The notes under the pieces are model-generated. The model saw only the letters and a list, made by a program, of their open reading frames with translations. It was not told the DNA's origin and did not search any database. From assembly GCA_047967505.1 (NCBI GenBank), contig CM106539.1: DNA of 64,000 nt; one strand, 5' to 3'. The position numbers were made by a program, and so were the translations under genes. The stretch is from Dipteris shenzhenensis (taxonomy: Eukaryota; Polypodiophyta; Polypodiopsida; Gleicheniales). Below, in pieces: positions 1 to 11,134 of the stretch (within the stretch, counting starts at the first letter, position 1; every line of letters starts with the position of its first letter).

Positions 1-148
1 GGCGGAAGAGTTATGCTGTCCAACATAACAGATCTGATCATATGATCCAGTGAGAGACATGTTGATCTGAGAGAGGATAGTGAATGCTGGCTGCAGCATG
101 TCCATATACGCCATATAGCAAGAGAAAATCAAATCTGCTCATAAAGAC

Positions 149-1207
149 TCAATTTTGGCCATAGAATTCAGCTAAGCAATTGAGGGTACTGCTCCACAAT
201 TGTAGATGGCTGCCAAGAAGACGTAGACCTCTCCATTTGATAAGATATTCCATGTAGGACTTGTTCCTCAGCACATGATCTCTAAATCCAAGGATCTTTT
301 CAGGAATATACTCAATTTGGCCCTCTTCATCCATAGGAGGTAGCTCTTCCATAACTTGCTCCTTGGGTCCCATATACTTCTTGAGCAGTGATACATGGAA
401 TACTCTGTGTATTCTAGAGGATGGTGGAAGCTCCAACTCATAAGCCACTTCCCCAACTTTCCTCAAAACCTTGTAAGGTCCATAATACCTATGAGCAAGT
501 TTAACATTGGTATTACCTTTCAAGGAAGCATGCCTAGACTTATGTAATCTGAGAAATACATAATCCCCTTCTTCAAAATGAAGTTCTCTCCTATGCTCAT
601 CAGCATAATCCTTCATCCTTGCTTGGGCCCTTACCATATTATCTTTACATTGCTGTAATAGAGCAGTCATGTGAGCCAAATCATCCTTGGCTTGCTGGCT
701 TGTCAATGCTTGATCAATAATGGTTGATGGGACATGAGCTTTACAGCCAAACATGGCTTTAAAAGGGCTCATACCAATTGAAGTATGCTTGGTGGTATTA
801 TAACAAAATTCAGCTAGATGCAACCATTGATCCCACGATGCTTGGGTATCAAAGCAAAAATGCCTTAGATACTCTTCCAACCAGCGGTTAACCCTCTCTG
901 TTTGCCCATCAGTTTGAGGGTGATCTGCTGTACTTGGGTTAAGAAGTGTTCCCATAGAACTGAAAAGCTCTTGCCCAAAATGCCCCATGAACTTAGCATC
1001 ACGATCACTCACAATTTCCTGAGGGAGTCCATGTAATTTAAACACATTCTCCATGAATTGGTTAGCCACCTTGGAAGCTGTAAATTCGGTCTTAGTAGGA
1101 ATGAAGTGGGCAGCTTTGGTAAGTCTATCAACAACCACAAAGATACTGTTCCAACCCTTAGAGGTCACTGGTAGACCTGTAATAAGTCCATGCTGATATG
1201 TGTCCAT
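149..1207 (-). pseudogene. gypsy-1 integrase core with chromodomain-like C-terminus
   Basis: Integrase inserts the element's cDNA into nuclear DNA. The 352-residue open frame begins inside the catalytic core. VVVDRLTKAAHFIPT, then ISDRD-like VSDRDAKF, then DGQTERVNR followed by the catalytic-glutamate region are all visible in about residues 20-110. The C-terminal half has the GDYVFLRL and YYGPYKVL motifs of gypsy integrase C-termini (about residues 215-250) and HRVFHVSLLKKY. The last 55 residues hold a chromodomain start (EYLIKWRG). Right after it the frame shifts: the expected W-Q-P-S-T-I-V-E-Q-Y continuation is in another frame near 200-230. The first catalytic aspartate lies upstream in degraded sequence. 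Confidence 0.85.
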
Positions 1208-1326
1208 TTACCTTGAGGTATAGGTAGAGGTTGCAGTAGACCAGCTGGCCTCAAATTCAACTCCCTGCTTTGTTGACAGGGCTTACAGCTTTGAACATAA
1301 GCAAGAACATCCTTCCAAAGTCCCAT

Positions 1327-1626
1327 CTAGTAAAAACTCTGTTTTACCTTATCATACGTCTTGTTGAGGCCTATATGCCCAGCCATAGGAGATGAGTGAA
1401 ATTCCTGTAAGATTAGCAGCATATAGGAGGAATTTTCAGTAAGAAATATTCTATCATTATACCACAAGAGCCCATTGTGCAACTTGAAATTGGGATATTG
1501 CTGACAGTCAGGATCTTGCAAGTCTTGGAGCATAGCAGCTGCTTGAGGATCATTGAGATACTCTTCTTGAATGCCATGGATCCAATCTTTATAAACCTCA
1601 GTAATAGATGATAAGTACAAGCCCAT
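1327..1626 (-). pseudogene. gypsy-1 integrase N-terminal (HHCC zinc-binding) fragment
   Basis: This 99-residue frame continues the polyprotein from RNase H after a frameshift near 1630. The second half shows the H2 part of the HHCC zinc finger, with LILQEFHSSPMAGHIGLNKTYDKVKQ. The frame stops just before the CC half, which can be read in a different frame around 1260-1320. In this family the domain helps integrase multimerise and bind LTR ends. It is non-functional here because of the frame break. Confidence 0.75.
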
Positions 1627-2108
1627 ATCCTGGAAAGAGAATCTGCTACAATATTTTCTTTGCCCATCTTGTAATCTACGTCAAAGTCATAGTTTTGCAC
1701 AATGGATAGCCATCTCCTTTGCTTGGGTGATAGAGAAGACTGAGATAGAAAATATCTGAGAGTCTTATGATCAGTCTTGACCTTGAAATGGCTGCCATAA
1801 ATGTAGTGGTGCCACTTTTTGATTGCATGAAGTATTGCCAACATCTCTTGGTCATAAATGTGGAAACTTGACTCCTTGTCATCCAATTTCTGACTTTCAA
1901 AGGCAATAACTCCATGACTCTGCCTTAGGACAGCTCCAATGCCCCTTCCACTAGCATCAGCCTCAATTATAAAAGGTTGAGAGAAATCAGGACATACCAA
2001 GATAGGTGCTGAAGTTAATGCCTCCTTTAATGCTTCAAAGCTCTTATTGGCACTGTCAGACCATTGGAAAGCATTCTTTTTTAGGAGATCAGTGAGAGGA
2101 GCTGCCAA
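1413..2108 (-). pseudogene. gypsy-1 RNase H domain
   Basis: RNase H removes the RNA strand during cDNA synthesis. The frame starts at the tether between RT and RNase H (PLTDLLKKNAFQW). It then carries the conserved first acidic site in IIEADASGRGIGAVL (about residues 46-60), the FESQKL motif, YDQEMLAILHAIKKWHHYIYG and the second half TDHKTLRYFLSQ. ENIVADSLSR marks the domain end near residue 160. After that the frame runs into unrelated residues because the true continuation shifts frame at about 1630. Confidence 0.85.
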
Positions 2109-2169
2109 TTTGGCAAAATACCTTATAAACCTTCTATAAAATGATGCTAGACCAAGGAACCCTCTCAGC

Positions 2170-3270
2170 TCACTTCACCTTGCTGGGATCCATCTTAATG
2201 CCAGTACTGCTGACAATATGGCCCAAATATTCCACTTCTTCAGCCATGAAAGTGCATTTACTTGATTTGGCATACAACTGGTGTGTCCTCAATACTTCCA
2301 ATACTTGCTGGACATGCAATAAATGCTCTTCTTTCGTTTTGCTGTAGATCAATATATCATCAAAGAATACCAACACAAATTTATAGAGGAAAGGCTGCAA
2401 TACCTTGTTCATTAGGGCCTGAAAAGTTGCAGGAGCATTGGTTAGACCAAATGCCATCACTTTGAATTGATGAAGCCCACGTTCTGTCCTGAAGGCAGTT
2501 TTATGTTCATCTCCCTCCTTCATCCTTATTTGATGATAGCCTGACCTTAAGTCAATCTTTGTGAAGTACTTTGCCCCTCTAAGCTCATCCTGTAGATCAT
2601 CAATTCTAGGGATAGGAAACCTATTCTTAACTGTCATTTTGTTCAAATCCCTGTAATCAATACACATTCTAAATGAGCCATCCTTCTTCTTGACCAATAA
2701 CACAAGAGAGGCAAAGGGTGATTGACTGTGTGTAATAAATTCCTTGTCAAGGAGTTCCTTTATTTGCCTTGCCACCTCTTCCCTTTCAGCTCTAGAAAGT
2801 CTATATGGAGCTTTGTTGATTGGCTTAGATCCTGGCTCCAACACAATTGCATGATCCACATCTCTCATGGGAGGGAGATGGTTAGGAAGATCAGCAAATA
2901 CATTAGAGTATTGCTGTAATAGGGACTGCATGTCTTTATCCTCCACTAACAACCCATTACCTTCTTGAGACTTGGTCAACTGAATAGCATAGACTCCACA
3001 AACACTTTTGAGGTCTCTGGCCATTCTTCTTGTAGAAATTAAGTACAATTTAGGAGATTGGTGACCCATCAGAGTGATGTGCTTACCTTCATGCATAAAC
3101 TTCATATATAGCCTGTCAAGGTCCATAGAGAATTCTCCCAATAGGTCCCATTTCCAAGACAAATAGATCTCCGTGAAAAGTATAGTCTTGAGAAAGTTGC
3201 ACTTGAGCAGCCTGATAATATTGCTTACTGTGGGAATGCTGACCATTAGCCACCTTAACTTTGATCCCAT
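2170..3270 (-). pseudogene. gypsy-1 reverse transcriptase
   Basis: Reverse transcriptase copies element RNA into cDNA. The first 50 or so residues are out of the true frame; genuine sequence begins around MDLDRLYMKF (about nt 3125). The RT palm is intact: FASLVLLVKKKDGSFRMCIDYRDLN, FTKIDLRSGYHQIRM with a catalytic Asp, then FGLTNAPATFQALMNKVL. The active site reads FFDDILIYS, so both catalytic aspartates are present (about residues 305-310). YLGHIVS follows near the end. It is flanked by the protease upstream and RNase H downstream, each in another frame. Confidence 0.88.
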
Positions 3271-3820
3271 GATCCAAAGTGGATGGGCATAACCTCACTG
3301 TTTGAAGTGTCTTTGCATTAATGAAGTTATGAGTGCTCCCACTGTCAACCAAAATGTGGACTGGTCTGTTATTGATTGTTTCTTTTAACCTAAGGGTTTG
3401 AGAGTCCTTGCAGCCCATAAAAACATTAGGAGATATGTTGTACACAACTGATTGTGTATCCCAATACACTTCATCATCATCAACAACATCATTTCCATCA
3501 GAATTTTTGATCTCATCCTCATAATCTTCAACAACTTCAATGTTCCATTGTCTAGATCTATTTGAGCACCTTGGTAAACTATCATCCCTAAGCATGGTGT
3601 CAAACATGGATAACCCACCTGGATCAAAGGGAAAGGTGGTCCCCTTTTTGGAACTATGATCCTCATCATCATCAAGGCTTTCATTCACATAGTCCTGATA
3701 TTCATGAAATTCAGATTCTGCTGCATATGTATTAGGAGATAAATCCTCATCAATCTCTAGAATCAAGCTCAACTTTGCTCCTGTTTTTGCTTTGCACACA
3801 TTCCTATGTTCAGGGGCCAC
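3116..3820 (-). pseudogene. gypsy-1 aspartic protease (retropepsin) region
   Basis: A 234-residue frame. The N-terminal two thirds are acidic linker sequence with runs of D and E. The retropepsin core lies near the C-terminus: HILVDSGSTHNFI with the catalytic DSG triad (about residues 160-172), then KVANGQ. This enzyme would cleave the gag-pol polyprotein. It overlaps the end of the gag frame at 3769-3820, which indicates a frameshift between gag and pol. The end of the frame hands over to the RT frame near 3116. Confidence 0.82.
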
Positions 3821-4614
3821 TTCTCACCACAAAGGTAGCACAAATTCTTCTTCTTCTTGTTATCAACAATTGCTTGAGATAACTGCTTAACCAACTTGTT
3901 TCTTTTATCACTCAGATCATCCTTTGGAGTGGGTTTAAAGGATGACTTTACATCTGTAGCCTTGTAAGCCTTAGGTTGTCCCATGCCACTGCCATACACT
4001 GTGGGGAACCTAGAAATAGAAGAAGTTGTAGCAGGTGCAGGAAGTTTGCTTTCATCACTGGAAACCCCTTTGACCATAGGCTTAGTTCCAAAGTGACCAA
4101 TACCCAAAGTCTTCTCCTTCCCATTGTATTTGGGTTCATAAAGCTCTGCCAACTGCATGGCCTCTTTAAGAGAATTGGACTTTTGAGCTGCAACATCTGA
4201 AGCAATACTAGGGTGCAGACCATGGATGAACTTGAGCATTCTAACTCTTTCATCAATACCATGAACAAACAGAGCTAATTTCCAAAACTGTTTGATATAA
4301 TTTTTCACTGATCCTTGCTCAGTAAGATCATACCACTTACAAATATATTGATCCCTAGTAAAAGTAGATATAAAAGTTTTAAGCATTTCAGCCTTGAATT
4401 CATCCCAAGCATTAAAAGTTAACCCTTCTTGCTGTAGATTCCTCCACCAAGAGTGGGCATAATCTTCCAGATGAAGAACAACAAATCTGATTTTACCTTG
4501 ATCACCCTTTGGATATAGAAGAAAGTAGTCATCCATCTTGTTGAGCCATTCCTCCAATTCCTCAGGATAGGTAGAATCACCTTTGAACTTTGGAAGAATA
4601 ATCTTGTCTTTCAT
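3769..4614 (-). pseudogene. gypsy-1 gag (capsid and nucleocapsid)
   Basis: The first about 150 residues match the retrotransposon gag capsid fold: LEEWLNKMDDYF, RFVVLHLEDYAHSWWRNLQ, WDEFKAEMLKTF, then YIKQFWKLA. The C-terminal end has a nucleocapsid zinc-knuckle start, CYLCGEKW, but the H and last C are displaced, so the CCHC motif is damaged. The capsid would package element RNA in cytoplasmic particles. An upstream 191-residue frame (4655-5230) is probably the gag N-terminal leader, separated by stop codons. Confidence 0.8.
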
Positions 4615-4654
4615 ATCTTTGTCTTGATGAACAGGTCCTTTTGGTTCAATAGAT

Positions 4655-5230
4655 TTAACATGTTTGTATATATTGTTGGAATGTCATTGCTGCCCTAAGG
4701 TCTGTTGGTAGCAACTTATATTCATGGAATTTTTGACACAACTCTTCAGTTGCTGAACTGTTATTATTAGGAGTCTTACCATGTGCTGAATTCTTATTCA
4801 TATGAGCTGTAACTCCACTAGAGTGATAGGTCCTTCGAGCAGAAGCCATAAAACCAACCGGTTCAGTTACATGTATAGGATGATCATCATCATCATCTGA
4901 ACCTGAGTCTCCATCAATTTGGGGATCCACAGGTCTCTTCCCATCATAAATTTGGCTTCTTTTGAATTGGTTCAACCTTTTATTAAAAGTGGCAGACATG
5001 TTCTGCATCCTTTGGTCAATCCTCTGATTATTGGTCTTAGTCTCATTAGTTAGCTCCTTGAATATCTGTAGCATTAGGTCCATATAATTCTTTATGATCT
5101 GCTCTTGGTTAAGGGATGTTTGTACTTGAGGAGTTGCTGCCAAATCCCCTTGAACATTGCCAACATGAGGATCATTGGGTTCAGAAACTACAGTCTGATC
5201 ATCAATTGCTTCCTCTTGAGATGGAATCAA
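4655..5230 (-). pseudogene. gypsy-1 gag N-terminal leader region
   Basis: A 191-residue frame upstream of the gag capsid frame. It is hydrophilic, rich in Q, N and D, with an acidic run (about residues 103-108) and a predicted helical stretch around NEQIIKNYMDLMLQIFKEL. Its position immediately 5' of the capsid segment and the lack of other features suggest the gag leader. I see no specific domain. The start codon is uncertain: the frame begins with TTG at this boundary. Confidence 0.5.
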
Positions 5231-5661
5231 GGATACCCATTGTCTGCTTACTAGCTTGACCTGTAGACCTCTTTACAGGCATCTTTAATGACTCGAATCA
5301 AGAGTAAATGCACTGTCTTAAGCCCTAATCAAAAACCAGTACCAAAAGCCCCAAATGCTAGTTTTGCCCTCATTTCGGAGGTCAAATATTTGTGAAAAAA
5401 CTTGAAATTTCCCACTTGATGAGGCGATCCTTATGCTAAGAATGAACCATAGAGCCAATCAGAAGTAGAAAATCGTAACATTGCACTTGGATTGCAAGAT
5501 ATTGCTAGAACATTTGGCAAATAACTGTCCTGCGCTAGCTGTTGCAATTGAATTTCGAGTTTCTCAGTAACAAAAAATCAGATCACTATCAAACTTTATC
5601 AGCTGCATCCATGGAGCTGGGCGACCATATGCACTAAGGCTGACCCAAAATGGAGTTATAA

Positions 5662-5666
<5 letters not shown>
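5231..5666. other. No gene; presumed gypsy-1 5' flank
   Basis: This 436 bp stretch should contain the gypsy-1 leader or 5' LTR, but I find no initiator-Met-type PBS and no second LTR copy to compare it with. No open frame of note. Confidence 0.4.

Positions 5667-5734
<68 letters not shown>
5667..5734 (+). repeat. (CT)n microsatellite
   Basis: About 68 bp of CT dinucleotides with one CTAT interruption at 5697-5700. It is followed at once by a LINE 3' tail fragment, the same arrangement as at 18006-18050. Confidence 0.97.
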
Positions 5735-5735
<1 letters not shown>

Positions 5736-5868
5736 GTTGAGCACTTTAGCTTTCAGCAAGGCCCTTAGTGAGCCCTTTGCTTCAGCCCATAGAGGCTTGT
5801 ATGAGTTACTTTTGGTCTTGTACTTTGTCTCATACGGCCGCGAGGCCTCTTGTAGACTTTAATACATC
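5735..5868 (+). mobile_element. LINE 3'-terminal fragment, LINE-3 type
   Basis: The sequence from AGTTGAGCACTTTAGC to TTTAATACATC closely matches the last 130 bp of LINE-3 (about 23915-24038). It shares AGCAAGGGCCCTTAGTGAGCCC-like text, CTTGTATGAGT, ACTTTGTC and the terminal TTAATACATC. It contains the conserved stem-loop GGCC-GCGA-GGCC (5836-5847). This is a severely 5'-truncated insertion between (CT)n upstream and (AC)n downstream. Confidence 0.85.
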
Positions 5869-5975
5869 ACACACATGTACGCACGCACGCACACATATAT
5901 ACGAAGCATATGTATGTGTTTGTGTGCATATGTACACATTGATTCTATAACAAACACACACGCGCACACACACAC
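5869..5975 (+). repeat. (CA)n-rich microsatellite tract
   Basis: Interrupted CA/CG/TG repeats directly after the LINE terminal TTAATACATC. They are probably the simple-repeat tail of that insertion plus drift. Confidence 0.85.
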
Positions 5976-5979
5976 ATAT

Positions 5980-6362
5980 ATGTTTTGGGAATGTTCCTGG
6001 ATTCATCGAGGTATATGTGTGCATGGTGGCGGTTATGGCAACTAAAGCATCGGAGATATTGAAGGATCTCTATGAGACCAAGGATACATAGAGGATCACA
6101 CTCCAAAATTCATAAGATTCTAAGCATCGTTCATTTCTCATTCTTTACTTTCAGTGGCTAGAACTACCTTTGTAGATGTAGTTAGTAGCCTTTGAGCACA
6201 CTGTTTTCTTGTAACCTATATAGCCCTTGATTATTCATGATATACCATCTTTATTTCCATAGCATATGTACTCTCTTGAGTGCTAGCCTCCATCATGGAC
6301 GAGTCTATTGCTCATCTTGGTGTGTTGATAGGAACTCCGTATAGAGTCCTTATATAAAAACG
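5980..6362 (+). repeat. Dispersed repeat shared with the insertion at 20.5-21.06 kb
   Basis: TTTGGGAATGTTCCTG followed by ATTCATC.AGGTATATG (5985-6016) recurs at 21031-21062. GTGCTAGCCT..ATCATGG (about 6280-6300) recurs near 20739-20760, followed in both places by GATAGGAACTC/GACAGAAACTC-like text and TATA(T)AAA. The order of the two blocks differs between the loci. The family is unknown to me. No coding sequence seen. Confidence 0.55.
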
Positions 6363-6999
6363 TGGTCTATCTCAGCATAAATAAAAAACACTTTGCATTT
6401 TTTGGGCCACTTGTACTTGATGTCATGTACCGGTTGGAGGATGCACATGTGTGGAAGAATGATGCATAAATTGAGAAGCATCGGTCCTCCAAATGGGGTG
6501 GAAGGAGTGCCCATGTGAGTGTCCGTTTGCTATTGACTACTCTAGAATGCTCTTGCAATCCACAAACCACATATGAATGCATATTGGCTCATGCACACAC
6601 TCCATGCATACGAGAGTTCACAACCTCTCATGCCTCTTGGGATCCATCCCTTGGGCATACCCCATTATTCTACCCTTAGCCTATGACTCTTTTATGCCTA
6701 CCATTTATTAATGCATACCCATGCATTCCTACCCATTCCTATCCTAGGACCTACATGTGTGAGTGCACCATTTATATTAATCAATTAACATATCCAATAC
6801 ATTATCCATATGGCATTTAGCCATTTAAACCTAACCTACCTACTAATTATTACATTTGATCATGCTAGCCTAATACATTCTAGACTACAAAATGGTGTCG
6901 TGACACTTGATTTTTATCTTTGTCGAACTATCTTATGTATATTTATATCTTCATCCATAAATATGCCTATATGTTTTCAAATGCCAGCATATCGCATGT

Positions 7000-7360
7000 A
7001 TGCCACCAAGCATAGAGATAGTGGTTGAAACCCCCACCCAACCAAAGGGTGATGGAACCCCATATACTGTAGCACCAATTGGAAGGATCTACCTTGGCCA
7101 GTTTGATCAACTACCTAGTGAAAATCTCGATTGGAATCCTACCAAGTCTGCCACACAATTTGGAAGGCTTCAAGAAGTCTCCACAACGAGAAGAAGAGTG
7201 AGGATAATTTTATTCAATGATAGGGATGATATCCTAAATGCGACACCATCCCTCTGGAGCATAAGCCGCATGGTCTATATACAGCCATTATGGATGGTGG
7301 GGCAAGAGTGGACATATTAACAAAAGAACTCTATGATGATTTGGGATTTTTATGTATATA
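7000..7360 (+). pseudogene. Retropepsin-like scrap of an LTR retrotransposon
   Basis: Around 7286-7355 one frame reads AIMDGGARVDILTKELYDDL, which resembles the D-G-G-A active-site region of plant gypsy retropepsins (usual form: acidic residue, G-G-A, then N/D and L). It is preceded by a 106-residue open frame in a different phase, with no recognisable domain, that starts at 7000. No RT or gag was found nearby, so this would be an isolated old remnant. It could be chance similarity. Confidence 0.35.
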
Positions 7361-8203
7361 TGAGTGTGTACATGTATTTGATGTATATATATTATAAGTT
7401 CCAGATTTCTTATAGAATGTACTGGCCTAGATTCAGATACATAATATATGTAATAAATGTAATGCAATTTTCAGGATCTATTTCAGGGATAAGGTTTAAA
7501 AGAAGACGGAACCTTCAAAAGATTTTAAGGCTAGGACCATGTGAAAAGGTTTTGTCGAGAATGTTTATTGTCATATGCAAATTGGCCATCAACAACTATC
7601 ACACACAGTTAAGTCAGAGAAGGGTAATTATACTGTTTAATAATACATGGACTTATCCTATACCACTTGATATAGTTGTTTTTTTGGGAGACACTTGCAT
7701 ATGAACGTGGGAAATCTATTGGGTTTATGGCATGAATTGAATTTAAATATTTTATGGATGCTACAGTCCACGTGTGCTGCATTTATTTTCCTTCTGGGAG
7801 TGTGGTTGCGCTAACACCTCTGCAGGTACTTTTCCTCCTTTTTAAACAGTAAATTTTAGCTACCCCCAAGTCAAGAGCACTTTTTTACCTCCTCTTGCTA
7901 AGCTTTATTGTGAAAGAAGTTTCAGAAACACTTAAGCAATATTTTACGTAATTGATGAGCATTCTTTTGCAAGGGCAGCTAACAGACAGCCTTTGAAGAT
8001 TGGATACAGAACATTCAACCATTCTCTGCTGTGTTTTGCTTTCTTTTATGTTAAAATATCCACTTTGCAGCATGCCTCACTTCAATGCAGCTGACTGGTT
8101 TCATTCTGAAGTAAGCATGTATGTAAGAGAGCTTTGCATTCTTTTGCCTCATGGGTAAATGTCTTCAAGGTTTTTCTTTTTCACACAAGGATGTGGTTTG
8201 CAG

Positions 8204-8652
8204 CATCAAGGATATTGGTGATTTCGGATGGTGGTCACACGGTGTATATTCTAACTTTACCAGCAAGAGAGCTGTCTGAAGAAGGGAAGGGAAAAGATCT
8301 CGTAGAATCCAGTCATCTAACAGGTTCGTTGTCTACATTTCTTTTTCTTTAGCAATGTGTCGAGAATCTGTTGTTTTTTCTTTTATCAGTTTGATTTCTT
8401 TTCAAGGCTATTTCCTCTATGCCGGTTTCTGGCATAACTATGGGATCTGAAAGGGATGGCACAGATTCTGATGAATGGGTACGTCAGGTTTGTGAGCATT
8501 ATTGAAAAATTAGTATTTATGTATAAATCTTTGCTGCAAGGCAAATAGGTGTGTTGGGTTTTACTCAGGCTCAACATGTGCCTCCAATGCCCCTTACTTG
8601 TCAAGAGTTCTTTTTTCGATATGCTGCTGCATTAAAGAAGCATTGCCTGCTT
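8204..8652 (+). other. Exon-like blocks of an unrecognised host gene
   Basis: Three blocks look like plant exons. Block one is 8204-8323: a T-rich tract plus CAG upstream, reading RILVISDGGHTVYILTLPAR and ending CAG/GT. Block two is about 8406-8487: SSMPVSGITMGSERDGTDSD then EWVRQ, ending CAG/GT. Block three is 8569-8652: after TTACTCAG, reading QHVPPMPLTCQEFFFRYAAA, ending before a canonical GTATGT donor. Blocks two and three join in phase 0; blocks one and two do not join cleanly. Weaker candidates lie at 7767-7825 and 8071-8110. I do not recognise the protein. It may be a live gene with long introns or a remnant. Confidence 0.4.
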
Positions 8653-10796
8653 GTATGTGCTTGTAAACATGCAAGTTGGAGTTGTGGTCTTTTCATCCAC
8701 TAGTATTTTCCTAAAAGCTGATGGGTATCATATTCAAATGTACTTTCCTCTAGAAATGTCAAGGGGGTGATGTATTTTCCCTCCTTGCCTTGCTCCCAGC
8801 TTTTTCAAGCTTGTGCGGAGTCTACTTGCTCATGGTGATATTGTGTGGTCTTTATCTCTTGTCTTGCCTTGATATGAAATCCATGAGATATTGTTTAGAA
8901 ATGGCCCATGGCTATCAATACTGCATGTGAGTTGAATCTGTAGGTGGTTTGGTGGCCGGATAAATTGGTCCTTAGTCAGACGGAGGAAATATTTTTTGTA
9001 AAACAACATCTTAATGCCCATTGGTTGTATCAAGCTACCCAAGTGTTTGAATATAGTCATGCCATATGAAACAGCCCCAACTAGGTTAAGTAAACATCTA
9101 ATCCTGGTGGTATGCAACCCCAATCTAGAGTCCTCAATACCGCCGGACAATCCCACATAAGAACCCATAGGGTTCAAGCTAGCAGCTCACCTCACAGCCA
9201 TAGGCTCAGGACACCCTCCTAGCGCATGAGGTCTAGACCACCGCTAGAGCTAGCGAGTCTCAAGGTCCAAGACATACGTCCCATACCACATGCTACTCCC
9301 TAGCCAACGAGTCTACATCTAGAGGAGGTAGCATTGGATATCTCTAGCAAAACGCCCTAAGCTTAGGCTGCATGCATAAAGTAGCTTTACTTTACAAGAC
9401 TGTTTTTTCCTAATTAACTTCTGGAATAGTCGTGCCCATCTTAGACTAGCCCAAGCTATGACATTTAAACCTCATGCACGCTAGCTTTAGTCTCAATCCT
9501 AGGTTAATTTAGATCTTGGGTTAGATTTCCCAACCCTAGATCTAACCAAGATCATAGGTTAGCCTAGCCTTGATCTAGATAGCCAGTCTTGGTTATGTCC
9601 TAGTAAATCAGGGTAGGAAAACTAATAAATGATTCTCGGACTATATTTCTCATCTTGAATGAGGTTCCAATAGTAGTATCCGTAATGTAATGTTTGGAAT
9701 CTCTGTAATTACCATGCAAGATAAATTGAGAAGTATCTGCCTAAAGACCTCATAGTAAACTAAGAAATTGATTATAGCTTACTTACTCAATTCTCATCTA
9801 AGGGTTAAGTAGACAATATTCAACATCCTATTAAATTTCTTAATTCAGATTCATCTCAGAATTGTAACAAGTTTTATCAAACAATTCTAGTGTTGTAATG
9901 TTTCAACATCATGCCATAGTTCACTAAACTATACCTCTCGTTTAGATCTAGATTCATTATAGTATTTGCAAAATAGTATCCTTTGAAAACCCTTAGAATC
10001 CATCTAAATACCCATATGCACTTGGTAGTTTTAGAACTCTCTTATGAACTTTCCTAATTGAAAGTTAAATAAATCAATAGTGTCAACTCTACCAAATGTC
10101 ATGAAGTTACGTGTCACACTACCCAAAACCCATCAGGGCTTTCTAAGCTCCCTAAAGTGAATAGCGCATTCAAGGACGTGGTCTCATGCTTGATGCTCAT
10201 GGATGCCTCTCATGCTCATCAATGCTCAAGTTCTGAATCAGGTGATGAGTAAAGAGTAATATCAAATATGATTTATTAGCTTCATTTTAGGAGGACTATC
10301 CAAGGCAGAGAACCTTTCTTGACTCAAAGAAAACCATAATTGCATTCATTTTGGGGGACTCCCGAGGGTAGAGTACCCTTGACTCAAACATATAAGAAAT
10401 AGGAAATATGTCATTCATTTTATGCATAGCAAGGGCAGAGAACTCGTAAAACATCTCCAAGTGGCTGCCTGCACTAATGTGCACATCCCCAATCGATGAA
10501 GTATGTCGATGAAGATCATGGCGAGAATGCCCCGAATGATATGTCGATGTCGGCCATGGGAGCAGCTACAAGGAGCAATCACATGATGACTCTCATAATG
10601 TTGCGATGTGAGTCACCAAGATCAGAGTAGAGCCTCAAATTTGAGCAATTATGCCCAAAGTCAGGAAAATGCCCAAATGAATGTACAAAATAGTAATGAA
10701 TTTACATGAATTTTGAGAAATCCCCAAAAAATTTACATATCAGAGGCTTCAATTATGCCAAAGGACTGCAAAAGTCAGGAAAGCCCTAAATTCTGG

Positions 10797-10861
10797 AAAT
10801 TAGGGTTTTTGCAGAAATTAGGGTTTTTGCAGAAATTAGGGTTTCTGTCAAAAATTAGGGC
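10797..10861 (+). repeat. 18 bp tandem repeat with TTAGGG core
   Basis: The unit AAATTAGGGTTTTTGCAG occurs at 10797-10814 and 10815-10832, with a diverged third copy at 10833-10850 and a trailing half unit to 10861. The core resembles the plant telomere heptamer, but the period is 18, not 7. Confidence 0.9.
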
Positions 10862-11104
10862 TTGGCAAAAAACTGGTTGAAATGTGCAGAGTTGTAACCC
10901 CAAGTGCAGCTCCCCAAAAGCCCCAAGAATTTCTGAGATATTGGACAGAAATTTGAAAAATTGAAATTAAGATAGCTTTGGTAGGCAAATCTTAAAATAC
11001 TCAACTGCAGAAATGTCGGATTGACAAGCTGTAAAAAACAAAAATATAGCTCTCAACGATATCTACATTTTACTCTTCTGGCTCGACTTCAAATTTGATG
11101 CCAT

Positions 11105-11134
11105 TTGTGTGTGTGCGCGGGTGTGTGTGTGTGT
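11105..11134 (+). repeat. (GT)n microsatellite
   Basis: An interrupted GT dinucleotide run with a GCGCGG break. Confidence 0.9.

Larger units (their letters stand above)
1..5230 (-). mobile_element. gypsy-1: degraded Ty3/gypsy chromovirus-like retrotransposon, 3' end outside window
   Basis: Read on the minus strand, the order is gag (5230-3769), aspartic protease (3820-3116), reverse transcriptase (3270-2170), RNase H (2108-1630), integrase zinc finger (1626-1327), integrase core and a chromodomain-like end (1207-149). That is the Ty3/gypsy order, and the chromodomain places it with plant chromoviruses. The parts lie in different frames joined by frameshifts, so the copy is dead. The 3' LTR would lie below position 1. 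I found no convincing PBS or 5' LTR just above 5230. Confidence 0.9.

Noticed and set aside
8830-9177. 115-residue minus-strand frame
   Set aside because: No known domain, no splice or promoter context, no second copy here.
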